A stretch of DNA of 64,000 nucleotides from Copromyces sp. CBS 386.78 (Eukaryota > Ascomycota > Sordariomycetes > Sordariales > Sordariaceae). This document shows positions 12,801 through 23,989 of the stretch, in pieces. The position numbers and the translations under genes are program-made. The number at the start of each line of letters is the position of its first letter. Within the stretch, counting starts at the first letter, position 1. The notes beneath the pieces were generated by a model. The model was not told the origin of the DNA and did not search any database. It worked only from the letters and a program-made list of their open reading frames with translations. The stretch lies in the NCBI GenBank assembly GCA_030685235.1, contig MU839120.1, positions 62,001 to 126,000 of the forward strand, read 5' to 3'.

Positions 12801-13244
12801 TTTAGTATAAACGGGCGCTCTAGGAATTTAAAGGCGACTTTAATAGTAAAATCGATTATAGGAATTAATATTATAATCGGTAATTTATATTTTAAATTTT
12901 AAAGAAGGGTCGAAATACTATTTATTATTTTAGATTACTATTTTAACTTACTAGTATAAAGAGTTTTTAAGGGCCGTTTAATTTTAGAATTATTATAAAT
13001 CCGGATTTTTAAATATTTTTATATTTTCCCTCCTAGTACGAATAATTTGGGAAGCGGAAATACAGAGTAGGCTATAAAATTTAAGAGCGGAATTTAGTAT
13101 TATTTATAAATTATAGGATTCGAAGTCTTATTCAGTAAGTATATTTTATTCTTAGCAGAATAAAGTATCGGGGATTACTCCTTCTTTACCCGGCCGGTAT
13201 TTAATATTAAAGTTGAACTATAATAAATATTCAGCCTAGTAAGC
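9845..13244 (-). pseudogene. Gypsy-0 integrase, chromodomain and 3' region, RIP-inactivated
   Basis: This segment is the reverse complement of Gypsy-1 from about 6040 to 9480, so with Gypsy-1 it makes a large inverted repeat around the LTR at 9627-9844. From right to left it holds the RNase H/integrase junction (R-P-G-K-E-G motif near 13180), integrase, and a C-terminal chromodomain (about 11690-11540). A roughly 1.5-kb 3' region follows, which contains a possible antisense frame listed separately. CTCTC at 9845-9849 is one half of the Gypsy-1 target duplication. Confidence 0.8.
10200..11230 (+). pseudogene. Possible antisense gene in the Gypsy-0 3' region, RIP-inactivated, function unknown
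   Basis: On the strand opposite to Gypsy-0 pol, one frame stays protein-like for about 340 codons. Nearly all its stops are TAA/TAG at places where CAA, CAG or TGG would fit. Readable segments include an alanine-rich start, KYELFIAAFKTFSYLI, FIKFEGLLFSLVVEV, a charged coiled-coil-like stretch FIELKRKVAAFKERIGFI, and YNN-K-E-Y-E-E-R-A. The matching region of Gypsy-1 (about 8120-9120, minus strand) reads the same frame with similar residues and no frameshift. I do not recognise the family. The opposite strand of the same region is also fairly open, so coding is an inference. Confidence 0.4.
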
Positions 13245-13621
13245 TATTACAGGACCTGACGTGCAACACAGGAACTGTTACACCACCAAAAGATGGACCG
13301 TAATTCTATCTGGAATAGAATCACGGAATGCACGTACATATACCCTAGGTTACACGGTACTCAACTACTACCAAGTCGCAGTACCCTGTAACACTACCTC
13401 CTTCTTTACCCGGCTCCCGCGAGTTAGGTGCAATTAACTTTTCCGATCTCTTATCGGTACTACAAGGTATATGCGCCACCTGAAAGCTTATCGCTTTCCA
13501 ACGAGTTGCGTCGCTGACACTTGTCCTTCTTAAAGGACAATGTCACTTGCGGGGAATCGAACCCACGACGTCTCGCCGTTAGATAGAATTAACTATTACG
13601 GGACCTGACGTGCAACACAAC
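13245..13621 (-). mobile_element. TRIM-like miniature LTR element, truncated
   Basis: On the minus strand there is the 3' end of one LTR (13588-13621), an internal segment of about 195 bp, and a complete LTR (13245-13393). The LTR reads TGTTACAGGG to CCTGTAATA, about 149 bp. The interior ends in a purine run (AAGAAGGAGG) just before the 3' LTR and contains GTGGGTTCGATTCCCCGC, a perfect Pol III B-box/tRNA T-arm core. No coding capacity is seen. The interior is hardly RIPed. A second, opposite-strand LTR with the same tRNA-like start lies at 21866-22068. Confidence 0.6.
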
Positions 13622-13966
13622 TATCACGGGGCAAGGCGAACGTTAGGTATTTGTAAAGATATTCGTAATTGTACGAGGAAGAGGACGCTATCTAAGGGAA
13701 CTCTAATAGCCATCTATATATAGTAAATATATAGCCCGTACAACCTTATTATCCTATAGATTATCCTATAAGCTGGTATAATCTATATAGCCTTAACGAT
13801 AGGGGTAGGTTAATAACCGCAACCAATTAAATATTAAATGCGTTTAGCCGTATCTACTATACTAGGTCTCTACAATTAATTAGAATATACTATTAACCCG
13901 GTAATTTTTACTATAATAAAAGTAATAATATAAGACGGTTAATTAATTATAAATAACCCTATAATA
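13622..13966 (-). repeat. 3' LTR of element A
   Basis: 345 bp, the left of the two direct copies. It contains GGGCAAGGCGAACGTTAGG and a conserved CATCTAC-ACTAGGTCTCTACA region shared by all four LTRs of A and B. Confidence 0.88.
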
Positions 13967-13999
13967 CTTCCCTCGCTTAAAATACCCCTAGGGTAAAAA

Positions 14000-16900
14000 T
14001 ACTTCCCTTTTTAATCTCCTCTATAATATTTATTATTTACTATTTTATATTATTTTTACTTTCCTTTTTAAGCCGTTGTTTTACCCTCTTAGTAATGTAG
14101 TAATCGCCGTATTATTAATATTATATTTATTTTTTCTAGCGGTTAGTCCGTCCTAATAGCCTTCTCTAAAACCTTTTTAACTTTATAGCGACGTTTCTCG
14201 TCTACAATCTATCGTAGTAATACTAGTACGTCTAAATTATTATTATAAAACTTTCTAAAGTTATTAATACAATATTCTACGTCTTTCTATAGTTACTAAA
14301 TAGGATTATAAAAGTTTCCCCAAATTACCTAATACTCCTATCTATTATTTTCTATATTAAAATAGTAATTATTAATAATTTTATAGAATTATTCGACTAC
14401 GTCTTTAACGTTATTTATTCGTTTTATAATCCGGCTATTATTTATTCGGATATTTTAAATTTTATTTTACCTAAGGATCCCTTAATAATTCTAAGGTTTT
14501 ACTATACTAATATAGAAAGTACGGCTATACTTTATATTAATAGACAATTTTAACGTAATACGGTAACTATCTATTTTTACAATTTCGAAAAACCCTTCTT
14601 ACAATAATATAAATTTAATTTATAAGTAGCCTAATATAAAGTTAATTATATTGAATAAAATTTTATTACTAACGTAGTATTTTAATACGTCGGACTATTT
14701 TTCGTTAGCGGTTTCTTCGTACTATACTTAATTATTCCTAATTATAGCGGTAATTTTATTTAATATTATACTAAACTAATTAGTAATTTTATTAATTTTA
14801 AAATATTCTGCCTACTATACTTTAAAAAACCCTAATAAGTATAATTAAGAGAAACTCTATTCGCACGAGGATCCACTTTTGTTTTCCAAGTATAACTTGG
14901 TCAAATCATAGTGCATAACATCAAAAGTGGTATCAAATTATTCGCTGATTTTTAACGGATTTTTCAAGGTAAGTACCACCTTCATAGGCCTAACCGTTAT
15001 CCAGATACGACTTTTTTTTAAATTTTTAGCCTTTCAATTTTCCTAATTATTTATTTATAATAGTTTTCTTCCTCTGAGGTTCTCTTGGGCTACCGGGTAT
15101 ATACGTTCTTGGCGGAGGTGTCGTTGGGTAGAGAAAAGAATAACAAAAAATACCATATACTCTTTACTTTGATATAAGACTTGTTAGTACTCCAAAAAAG
15201 ACATTGAAGTTTACTTTTTTTTTTTCCCGTGCGAATAGAGTTTTATCCCCGTGCGAATAGAGTTTCTCATAATTAAATAGGTTTAATTCCTATCCGAAGG
15301 TAAAAACTATAATTTATAAAGAACGGAAATATATTAGTACTATTTAAATATATATTATTACCCGCAAACTTTATTAGGGGTAATTAATTAATTTAATTAT
15401 TCTAAGCCTAATTAATATAAGTATAAAGGAAACGTTCTAATTTAATATTAATACGTTCGGTCTAACTATTAATTTCTTTGTAGAAAGCTAATAATAATTT
15501 TAAAGTAATTCCTAACCTTTTAGAAAAAGCCTTCTAAAATTATAAAATAAATTAAATGCCGCAATTGGAAATAATAATATCCGGTAGGCTATAAAGGGCG
15601 TAAATCTTTTCGATAAATTAATTAATAAATTCTTTTATAATTAATATTTTAATTGGGATATAGTACCTTATTTTTATTAAGTAATTTATTATTATAGCGA
15701 TATACTTATATTCTCTGCCTCCCTGGACGTAGGGCGTTATAGAAGTTATATAATTAATAGTAATATCCTTTTATAGGGCGAAAAGTATTAATAGAAGTTT
15801 TAAAAGCCCTGCTAGTATATATTATAATAGTTTCGTCTTTATATATTAGAAGTAGGCTTTATAATAAGCTTTAACGGCTTTATTTATACCTAATTAGTAA
15901 AATAAATAATTAAAAATAATAAACGTTTTATCCCGGCCCTAATAGCTTATTAGTACGGGTTTATAATATTTTTATATAAAATATAATTATAGCGTAATAT
16001 TTTTTAAGTCGATTATAAATACTAAATATCGGTATATTTTACTATTAATTATATAATATTCTATAAAAGCTATCCTTCTTATACTTTTCTTTAATACTTT
16101 GGGCTATATTTAATAGTTTTTGTCCGTAAGGGCGGCTATTAAATTTTAATAAAAAATTGAATTGCGGTAGCTAGCGTCGATTAATTTATTTATAAATAAC
16201 TCTTTTAAATTAAGTTCGTAAACGTAAATATAATTTACGAAAATAGAAGGGTTGAAAAGTATTTTATAACGGGCTTTTAATTAGTTGTCGTTTATATCCT
16301 TCGGTATATTTTCTAGTTTCCTATTTAAAGTATTAGGACGGACTTAAAGAATACCCGGCCTATATTTAATAATAAAGTTAAATTTAAATAGGAAATTAGA
16401 TTATTGTATATACTGCAGCGTAAATTTCTTATTCTCCGTAAAGGTTTATAAACCTTTATAGTCGGTTAGGATTTTAAATAATTTTTAAGCGCCCTACAAT
16501 TCTAGTCCCTATTCTTCCAAGGCTTTAATAATTATAAGTAATTCCTTATTATAAATATTGTAATTATATTTTATAACGGAATATTTCTACGAAAAATATA
16601 CGATTAGGCGTAAAATATTCTTATTATCGTATTAAAATAATATATTACTTACGGCCTAATTAAAGTATTAGTTTCGATTATAATTAATCGGGATTAATCG
16701 TAAATTCGAAGGACGGGACTTATAATAAAAGTTTTTTTTAATTCTTTAAAAATTTTTTAATAATCTTTTATCTAACGCTATTTAACTAATTTCTTCGTAA
16801 AATCGTATAGCGGAATAATTATAATTAAAGAATATTAAATAAAGCGCCGGTAGAAATTTATAAATCCTAAGAATCTTTAAAGCTAGTATTTTAATTACGG

Positions 16901-19900
16901 GGCTTCCTATTTAATAATAGTTTTTACTTTCGTAAGGTCTATTTCTATACTCCTTAATATAATAAAAAGGCTTAAATATTTTATACGGGTAATATTAAAT
17001 TCGTATTTATTAATATTTAATTAAAGGTTAGCGTTAATTATTCTTCTAAAGACTTTATTTATATAAATAGTATACTTTTCTATATTTTCGGAGTAGACGA
17101 AAATATTATTTAAGTACGCTATTATATAAATATTTAGGATATTATATAGTATATTATTAATATAATTCTAGAATGTACCGAGTACGCCCTAGAGGCCGAA
17201 AGGAAGGACTAATAATTCGTAAAAACTAAAATATATAATAAAAGCAATTAATTATTTATAGCCTTCCTAAATACGGATTTAATTAAAAGCGGCGATAATA
17301 TTTAAGTTAGTAAAGATTTTAGCGCGGTAAATAATATTAAAAATTTCCTTAATTAATAAAAACGGGTACTATATTTTAAATATAATATTATTAATATTAT
17401 AACAATCGATATAAATATAAATACCTCCGCTAAACTTATTTATAAAGAATAAGGGTAAGGCCGCTTAGGATTAGGAAGGTTTAATAAAACTATTTTCTAA
17501 TTAACTATTAATTTATTTTTTAATAATAATTATTTCTATAAATAAAACTAGTTAGTAGCGGGCGTTCGGCGGCTTTTCCCCTAACGTAAATTCAATTTTA
17601 TAGTTGTATACTTAATAAAGCGGAAATTTATTCGCTTTCTTAATATAAAAAGCGTTAATCCTTTTCTAATATTTATATAAGAATTTAAATTTAATTTCCT
17701 TATTAATTTTCAGAAATCGGTCAATTTTCTTATAAAATATTAATACGTTTTCCTCCGTAATTTTTATAATAATAACCTTATATATAAACGTATCTATATT
17801 TAAGTCGCCTATAAAAATAATGGTTCGGGCGATTTTAACGGCTATTAATTCTTTTTAATCTATATCCCCTATATATATATTAATAAATTTGTAGAAGCGC
17901 TTTAAAAGGCAATCTTTATACTATTTATTTTTAATATTTATAATATCCTAAATTATTTCTTTAATAAAGTTATTATAAATACTAATTTTGTAAAAGGCTA
18001 CTAATTAATAAATTTCTATATAATTTATAAGGTAGGGCTATAAATTATATATTTCGTATAGGAAATTAAAAGCGGTAATATTAATATTACGTATATCCTA
18101 AACGTTAATTCGTCCTTCGACTATTTTAAAACGCTTTATAATTAAATAAATAACGCTAAAAGAATTCCTTACGCCTTTTACCTTTCTATAAAGCGGCGCG
18201 GGTATAAAAAGTTCTACTACTTATTTTAGCGCATTATAATCTAATAAAATTACGTTTTTAATAAATCCTTTAATAGGAAATTTAAAACGGTATAAAAAGA
18301 AGTCGTAGTAATACAATTATACCCCCTATTTTAAATAAAGATTCTCGTTAATTTAATAAAACTTATAAAAATTATAAATTTTACCTCTAAGGTAGCTTTC
18401 GCAAGGCTTACAATAAGGGAATAAAATAGAAATAGAATCGTTTTTTAATAATAATTCTAATATTTAAATATCGCTACGCTCCGGTCCGTTATAAAAAATA
18501 TAATTTTAAAACCGTAATAACTTTAATATATTCTAACAAGGCTCCTATTAATATAGGAGCGGTATAGAATTAAAATCGGCTTCTAATAATAATTCTAAAC
18601 TTTAATAATAATAATCTACCCTACCAGTAATCCTATCGATACTCCTATCGGTAGTCCTAAAATAGTATTCTAAATTTTAAAATTCTCTTAAATTCTAATA
18701 ATAATAATCTACTCTACTAATAATCCTATCTATATTCTTATCGGTAGTCCTAAAGTAATATTCTAAATTCTAAAATTCTCTTAAATTCTAGTAAAATAAT
18801 AATCGATCCCTTAAAATCTAATATTTTATTAGACTCTAGTAAAGTAATAGCTTCGGCGGCTAAATATCGCTACGTATAAATCCTTTTATAAAAATTAAAT
18901 ATTAATCCCTTAAAATCTAATATTCTAATAGATTTTAATAAAGTAATAGTTTCGGCAATTAAATATCGCCGTATACAAATCCTTCTATAGGGATTAGGAC
19001 TAAATAATCTACTAGACCGCCTTTTATCCAACTAATATAATTATTTATCTTAAGTAGAAGCCCTAGTATCTTTAGGATATTTAATAATATTCTTTTATTC
19101 TATTCGTTTACTATTACTATATAAAATTAATAATATAAATTACTAAAAGAACAATTCTATATACTAAGGGCATTTCGTAGGGAAATAAAGAAATCCGATA
19201 AAAGGTATCGGTTAACATACTAATTAATAAACTAGATTTTTCCTTCTATCTAAAAGATATACGGTTCGTATTTTTTAAATTAAAATAATCCTAAAATAAT
19301 AGGATAACTAAGAAAAATATTATAAATTAAAAATATAATATTTTCTAAATAATAACTAATATAAAGGTTCGTTATAAATCCTTCAATAATAAATCCTTTT
19401 ATAATACCGTTAACGAAAATTAATTTCTTAGGTTCTAAGAATTTGAACGTAGCGAATCCATTTTTCCTTACGAAAGAACAATCAATAAAAATAAATATTA
19501 TATAACTACTATCGACGAAAATTATATAATAAATCTTATATAATCCGAAGGATAAATAAAAGCAAAGGAATAATAAATTTTAATAAAGACTATTTAATAA
19601 ATTAATAACAATTATTTTTAAATTTCTAAACAGCTCTTTCCTTCTTCCTATAGACCTTTTTCACCCCTATAGATAATTATCTATAAAATTTAATTATTTC
19701 CCTAATTATTACTTACGTTATTATTATAATATTCTTCGCCTTCGTTTTCTTTTCCGGCGTTTATAGTATAGAAATTTATATTATTACTATACCCTCGTTA
19801 ATTGGCCGCCGGGGAGTTAATATTAATATTACTATTATTATTAGTATTCTTAATATTCTAACCGGAATTTCCGCCTCCCCGGCCTCCTCTACTTCTTTTT

Positions 19901-21450
19901 TAACTACCTTAGCCTCTTCTATTACTTCTTCGGCCCTCCTTATTACTAATCTAAGGGCCGCAATTACTATAATTAATACTATTACAGTAATTCCTTATAA
20001 TATACCCTTCCTTTCCGTATTTATAATATAAATTATTCTTATTCTAATATTTAATAATACTATTATAAATAGTATGTAAAATATAAATAATATTAAAATT
20101 TATAATATCGCCTCCATTATTAACGGTCTTTCCCGAATTATTATTAGAATTCGAATTAGAAATTTTACCAGTAGTAAATTTAGACTTATAATCGTCGTCC
20201 TCAATATTACATACGAAATCGCAATAAAATAACAATTATTCTTTAAAATTATTTTTAGCGGAAAAGGTTCGTTAATAAATAAAAGAAGTATAAAATTTTT
20301 AGGAGATTTTATTCCGTAAGTAATATATTTTTATAGCGTCGTTTAAACTATAATAATTAATAATTTTAATATATTCTATTTTAAAGTCGGCGAAGAAATA
20401 ATTTCCCTACTTAAATTCATTAAATTTACGGGCGGTATCCAAACGTAAATCTATATTATTATAACGAATATCCAAGAGAAATAAAAATTCAATACTTATT
20501 TTCTATTACTAAACCTTAAAATTATTAAAGTTTATAAAAATCTTTTAAATATCTTTATTAATTAAAATAGCTACTTTAAAATTAAATAAATAATTCGCGT
20601 AAATAATTTTAATCCTTTTATTAGGGAACGTAATAATATTTAAAATTTAAATAGAAAGGATATAGCCTTTCTATATTAAATATACTTTATTATATTTAAT
20701 ATAGTCGTTCTAAATAACTATAAAAGGTTCAGGGTCTAAAAAGAGCGGCTTCTAATACCCTACTATACCCGTACTACCGTCTATAGTAACTTAAGCAATA
20801 TAGTAATTCTACTAATTTATAGTAAGAATAGCCTATATTTCTTAAATAAGGCCTTATATATTATTAAATTCAATATAAATCTAATAAAATTCTTCTTAAA
20901 TTTAATAAAAGTCTTTTAAAATTTATTTATATTCGTTAAAGATATTAGCGTATTATTTTTTTTTAAACTAGAATTTAAATTAAAAATTCCGAAATTCTTT
21001 AATAATAATAATAAAATAATAATTAAATATTCTAATTATTCGGGCAATAAAGTTAATAATTATTTAAAATACTCCTCCTTTAATTAAGCCGAAGGAATTA
21101 ATAAGGGTACTATTATAAATAAATTCAACCTTCGTCGAATACTAAATAATAATTATAATAAGAATTATAATTATATTAATACAAAGGAAGCTATTTAAAA
21201 CTACTAAATAAATTTCTTCGTTAGTAAAGAGGTTAGAATTCTCTATTAATATTTTTAAATTCTCTAATTCGTTAATATAATTTAATACATTAAATACTTC
21301 GATATTATTATTTATAATATATCCTAATAATTAGGTTTACTACGGGGCGTTTAGGAGGATACCTTCGTTTATAATAATATTATTATTATTTAGAATTATA
21401 AACTCAGGCCTTCGTAGCCTCCTATTCTTTAGCGATTAATAGCGTTGTTT
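14000..21450 (-). pseudogene. Element A gag-pol, RIP-inactivated
   Basis: The minus strand gives a gypsy pol. RT shows L-V-L-P-F-G-L near 17200 and AYLNNIFVYSENIEKY (YLDD with Asp to Asn) near 17125-17080. RNase H reads RLIVYFS-KYS, then YNKELLIIIKALEE and ILTDYKGL near 16620-16440. The integrase lies further left. Gag should lie at about 19500-21400, where CT-rich repeats occur. All stops fit RIP of CAA, CAG and TGG. No intact frame remains. Confidence 0.82.
14849..15268. mobile_element. Foldback/MITE-like element M3 inside element A
   Basis: This 420-bp insert has 19-bp perfect inverted ends GAGAAACTCTATTCGCACG and an 8-bp direct duplication ATAATTAA on both sides (14841-14848, 15269-15276). 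Element B carries the uninterrupted site ATAATTAA at about 24830, which confirms the boundaries. It shares GGATCCACTTTT next to the TIR with the element at 34922. The interior has near-normal composition while its surroundings are heavily RIPed, and it has no coding frame. Confidence 0.88.
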
Positions 21451-21517
21451 AATTATATTAAATAATATATATTTAAAAAAATATATGTTCGTAATATAAT
21501 AATTAAATATAATTAAC

Positions 21518-21862
21518 TATTACGGGGCAAGGCGAACGTTAAATATTTATAAAGATATTTATAATTATACGAAGAAGAAGAAACTATCTAGGGGAATTCT
21601 ATTAACTATTTATATATAATAAATATATAGCCCGTACAACCTTATTATCCTATAAATTATCCTATAAGCTAGTATAATCTATATAGCTTTAGCGACAAGG
21701 GTAGTCTAATAACCGCAGCCAGTTAAATATTAAATACGTTCAGCCGCATCTACTATACTAGGTCTCTACAGCCAATTAGAATATACTATCAACCCGGCAA
21801 CTATTACCGTAGTAAAAGTAGCGATATAGGATGGTTAGTCAGTCATAAATAACCCTATAATA
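21518..21862 (-). repeat. 5' LTR of element A
   Basis: 345 bp, the right copy. It is less RIPed towards its right end (TAGTCAGTCATAAATAACCC) than the left copy, as expected for an outer end. Confidence 0.88.
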
Positions 21863-21865
21863 CAG

Positions 21866-22068
21866 TGTTACAGGGTACTATGACTTGGTAGTAGTTGAGT
21901 ACCGTATAACCTAGGGTATATGTACGTGCATTCCGTGATTCTGTTCCAGATAGAATTACGGTCCATCTTTTAGTAGTGTAACGGTTCCTGTGTTGCACGT
22001 CAGGTCCCGTAATAGTTAATTCTATCTGGAATAGACGTCGTGGGTTCGATTCCCCGCAAGTGACATTC
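21866..22068 (+). repeat. TRIM-like LTR plus start of its interior
   Basis: A 148-bp LTR (21866-22013, TGTTACAGGG to CCCGTAATA) is followed by about 55 bp of interior, including GTGGGTTCGATTCCCCGC and AAGTGACA. It is homologous to and inverted relative to 13245-13621. It abuts element A on the left and Gypsy-0 sequence on the right. Confidence 0.65.
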
Positions 22069-23610
22069 TAAATTCCGATAATTAATAAGGATAGTAAAAG
22101 ATTTACAATTATATAATTCGGCTAATTATTATTTTAAGTAATTAATAATTATAAATATTTCTTTATTATAAATAAGGTAATTCTACTCTAAAATATTTAG
22201 TTTCCGCGAATAGTAGCCGATAATAGCCCGTTTACTAGATTTATTAACCTCTTATAAAATAATTCCGCCTAATATAAAATTATTATAATCTATTTCTAAA
22301 AATATTTTTTTATTAAAATTAAATACTATAAGGATTAAGGCCTTTGTGAATAGCGTTTTAAATAATTAGAAAGTATTTTTATATTCTTTAATTTATTTAA
22401 AAATTACCCCCTTCCTAGTAAATACTATTAACGGGGCTACGACTTTTGAGAACCGGGGTATAAATATCCTATAATAATTAATAAAATTAAGGAAATTACG
22501 AACGTCCTTTTAAAAATTAGGGGGAAGCTATTTGAAAATAGTTTTAATTTTCTCGGGGTCGGCTTATATTCCGATATTTACGTAAATAATAAACTTAAAA
22601 TATTTAACCTTTTTAATAATAAATTCGTATTTATCCGGGTTTAAATAGAGACTTACGTTAAAGAGCTTCTTTAGTATTAAACGGACTTTAATTTTATAAT
22701 CCTTTTTAATATCCAATGTATAAATAAATACATTATTTATATAAGCTATATAAAATTTATTAAAATATTTATAAAGGATATAATTGATATACTATTAGAA
22801 TATTATTAGTATATTAATTAGTCCGAAGGGTATAATTAATTATTCGAATAACCCGTATTATATCCGAAATACTATTTTCTATTCTTCTCCTATAATTATC
22901 CGAATTTTGTAGAACGTTTATACGATATCGATTTTTGTATATTATTTAATTCCTTTTAAAATGCGGAATATTTTACTAATAAGCGGTAAGGAATAATAGT
23001 CCGTTTATATAATAGCGTTTAAAATATAATAGTTATAATAGAAGCGAAATCCGCCGCCCGGCTTCCGTATAAAAAGAATTAGGGTTCTTACTTTTAAACT
23101 ACTAATATAAATAAAGCTTTTATTTAGTAAATTTTTAATAGTTTTCTTAAAAATTAAAAATTCTTTGCGGGTTATATTATAAAGCGGATTAAAAGGGATT
23201 AATAATTCTTTACTATTTTTATCCTTTTTAATTTTAATTTTATAATTAATTTTGGGACGATAAGGATTAAATTTATTAACTTCTTATTTTATTTATAAGG
23301 GAAGAAGGTTATAATATTTCTTTAGGATTATCTTCCGGAGCTATTTTTTAATATAGATTTTTTTTAGCCGTAAGGCCTTTTCGATATCTTTTAAATTTAC
23401 GGTATAAATAGCTTCTTCCGCTACTCTATTGCTAAATTCCTTTTTAATCCTTCAAATATAGCCTACGAAAATAGTAATTATTATATAGATAGTAAATTTA
23501 ATATTTTTAATAAATTTTATATTTGGAATTTACTTTCTACCAATATACGAGATCTAGTAGTTTGTAATGCCTATATATATTTACTTTTCGTAAGGAATGG
23601 AATAAGTACA
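22069..23610 (-). pseudogene. Gypsy-0 protease/RT/RNase H region, RIP-inactivated
   Basis: Minus-strand translation gives the end of the protease/RT linker, a chromoviral RT, and an RNase H start of the pattern K-K-I-F-L-E-I-D-Y-N-N-F-I-L-G-G-I-I (about 22320-22255). It aligns with Gypsy-1 at about 4445-6010. It is bounded by element B on the right and by the TRIM-like LTR fragment on the left. Confidence 0.78.
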
Positions 23611-23955
23611 TATTACGGGGCAAGGCGAACGTTAGGTATCTATAAAGACATTCGTAATTGCACGAAGAAGAGGAAACTATCTGGGGGAACTCTAATAGCC
23701 ATCTATATACAGTGAGCATATAGCCCGTACAGCCTTATCATCCCATAGATCATCCCATAAACTAATATAATCTATATAACTTTAGTAATAAGGGTAAGCT
23801 AACAACCGTAATCAATTAGATATCAAATACGTTCAGCCGCATCTACTATACTAAGTCTCTACAACCAATTAGAATATACTATTAACCCAGCAACTATTAC
23901 CGTAGTAAAAGCAGCGATATAGGACGGTTAATCAATTACAAATAACCCTATAATA
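23611..23955 (-). repeat. 3' LTR of element B
   Basis: 345 bp, starts TATTACGGGGCAAGG and ends CCCTATAATA. It is homologous to the LTRs of element A. Confidence 0.87.
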
Positions 23956-23989
23956 CTTCCTTCGCTTAAAATACCCCTAAAATAAAAAT

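Larger units (their letters stand above)
13622..21862 (-). mobile_element. Gypsy element A, RIP-mutated, full length
   Basis: Direct 345-bp LTRs (13622-13966 and 21518-21862, TATCACGGGG... to ...CCCTATAATA) enclose 7.55 kb with pol on the minus strand. It is colinear with element B at 23611-31424; the main length difference is the foldback insertion at 14849-15268. It differs from Gypsy-0/1 in LTR and pol sequence. The flanks (TRIM-like pieces in opposite orientation) show no clear target duplication, so the site has been rearranged. Confidence 0.88.

Noticed and set aside
13540..13570. tRNA gene
   Set aside because: Only a T-arm/B-box core is present; stems 49-65 and 50-64 do not pair and no acceptor or D arm is seen.
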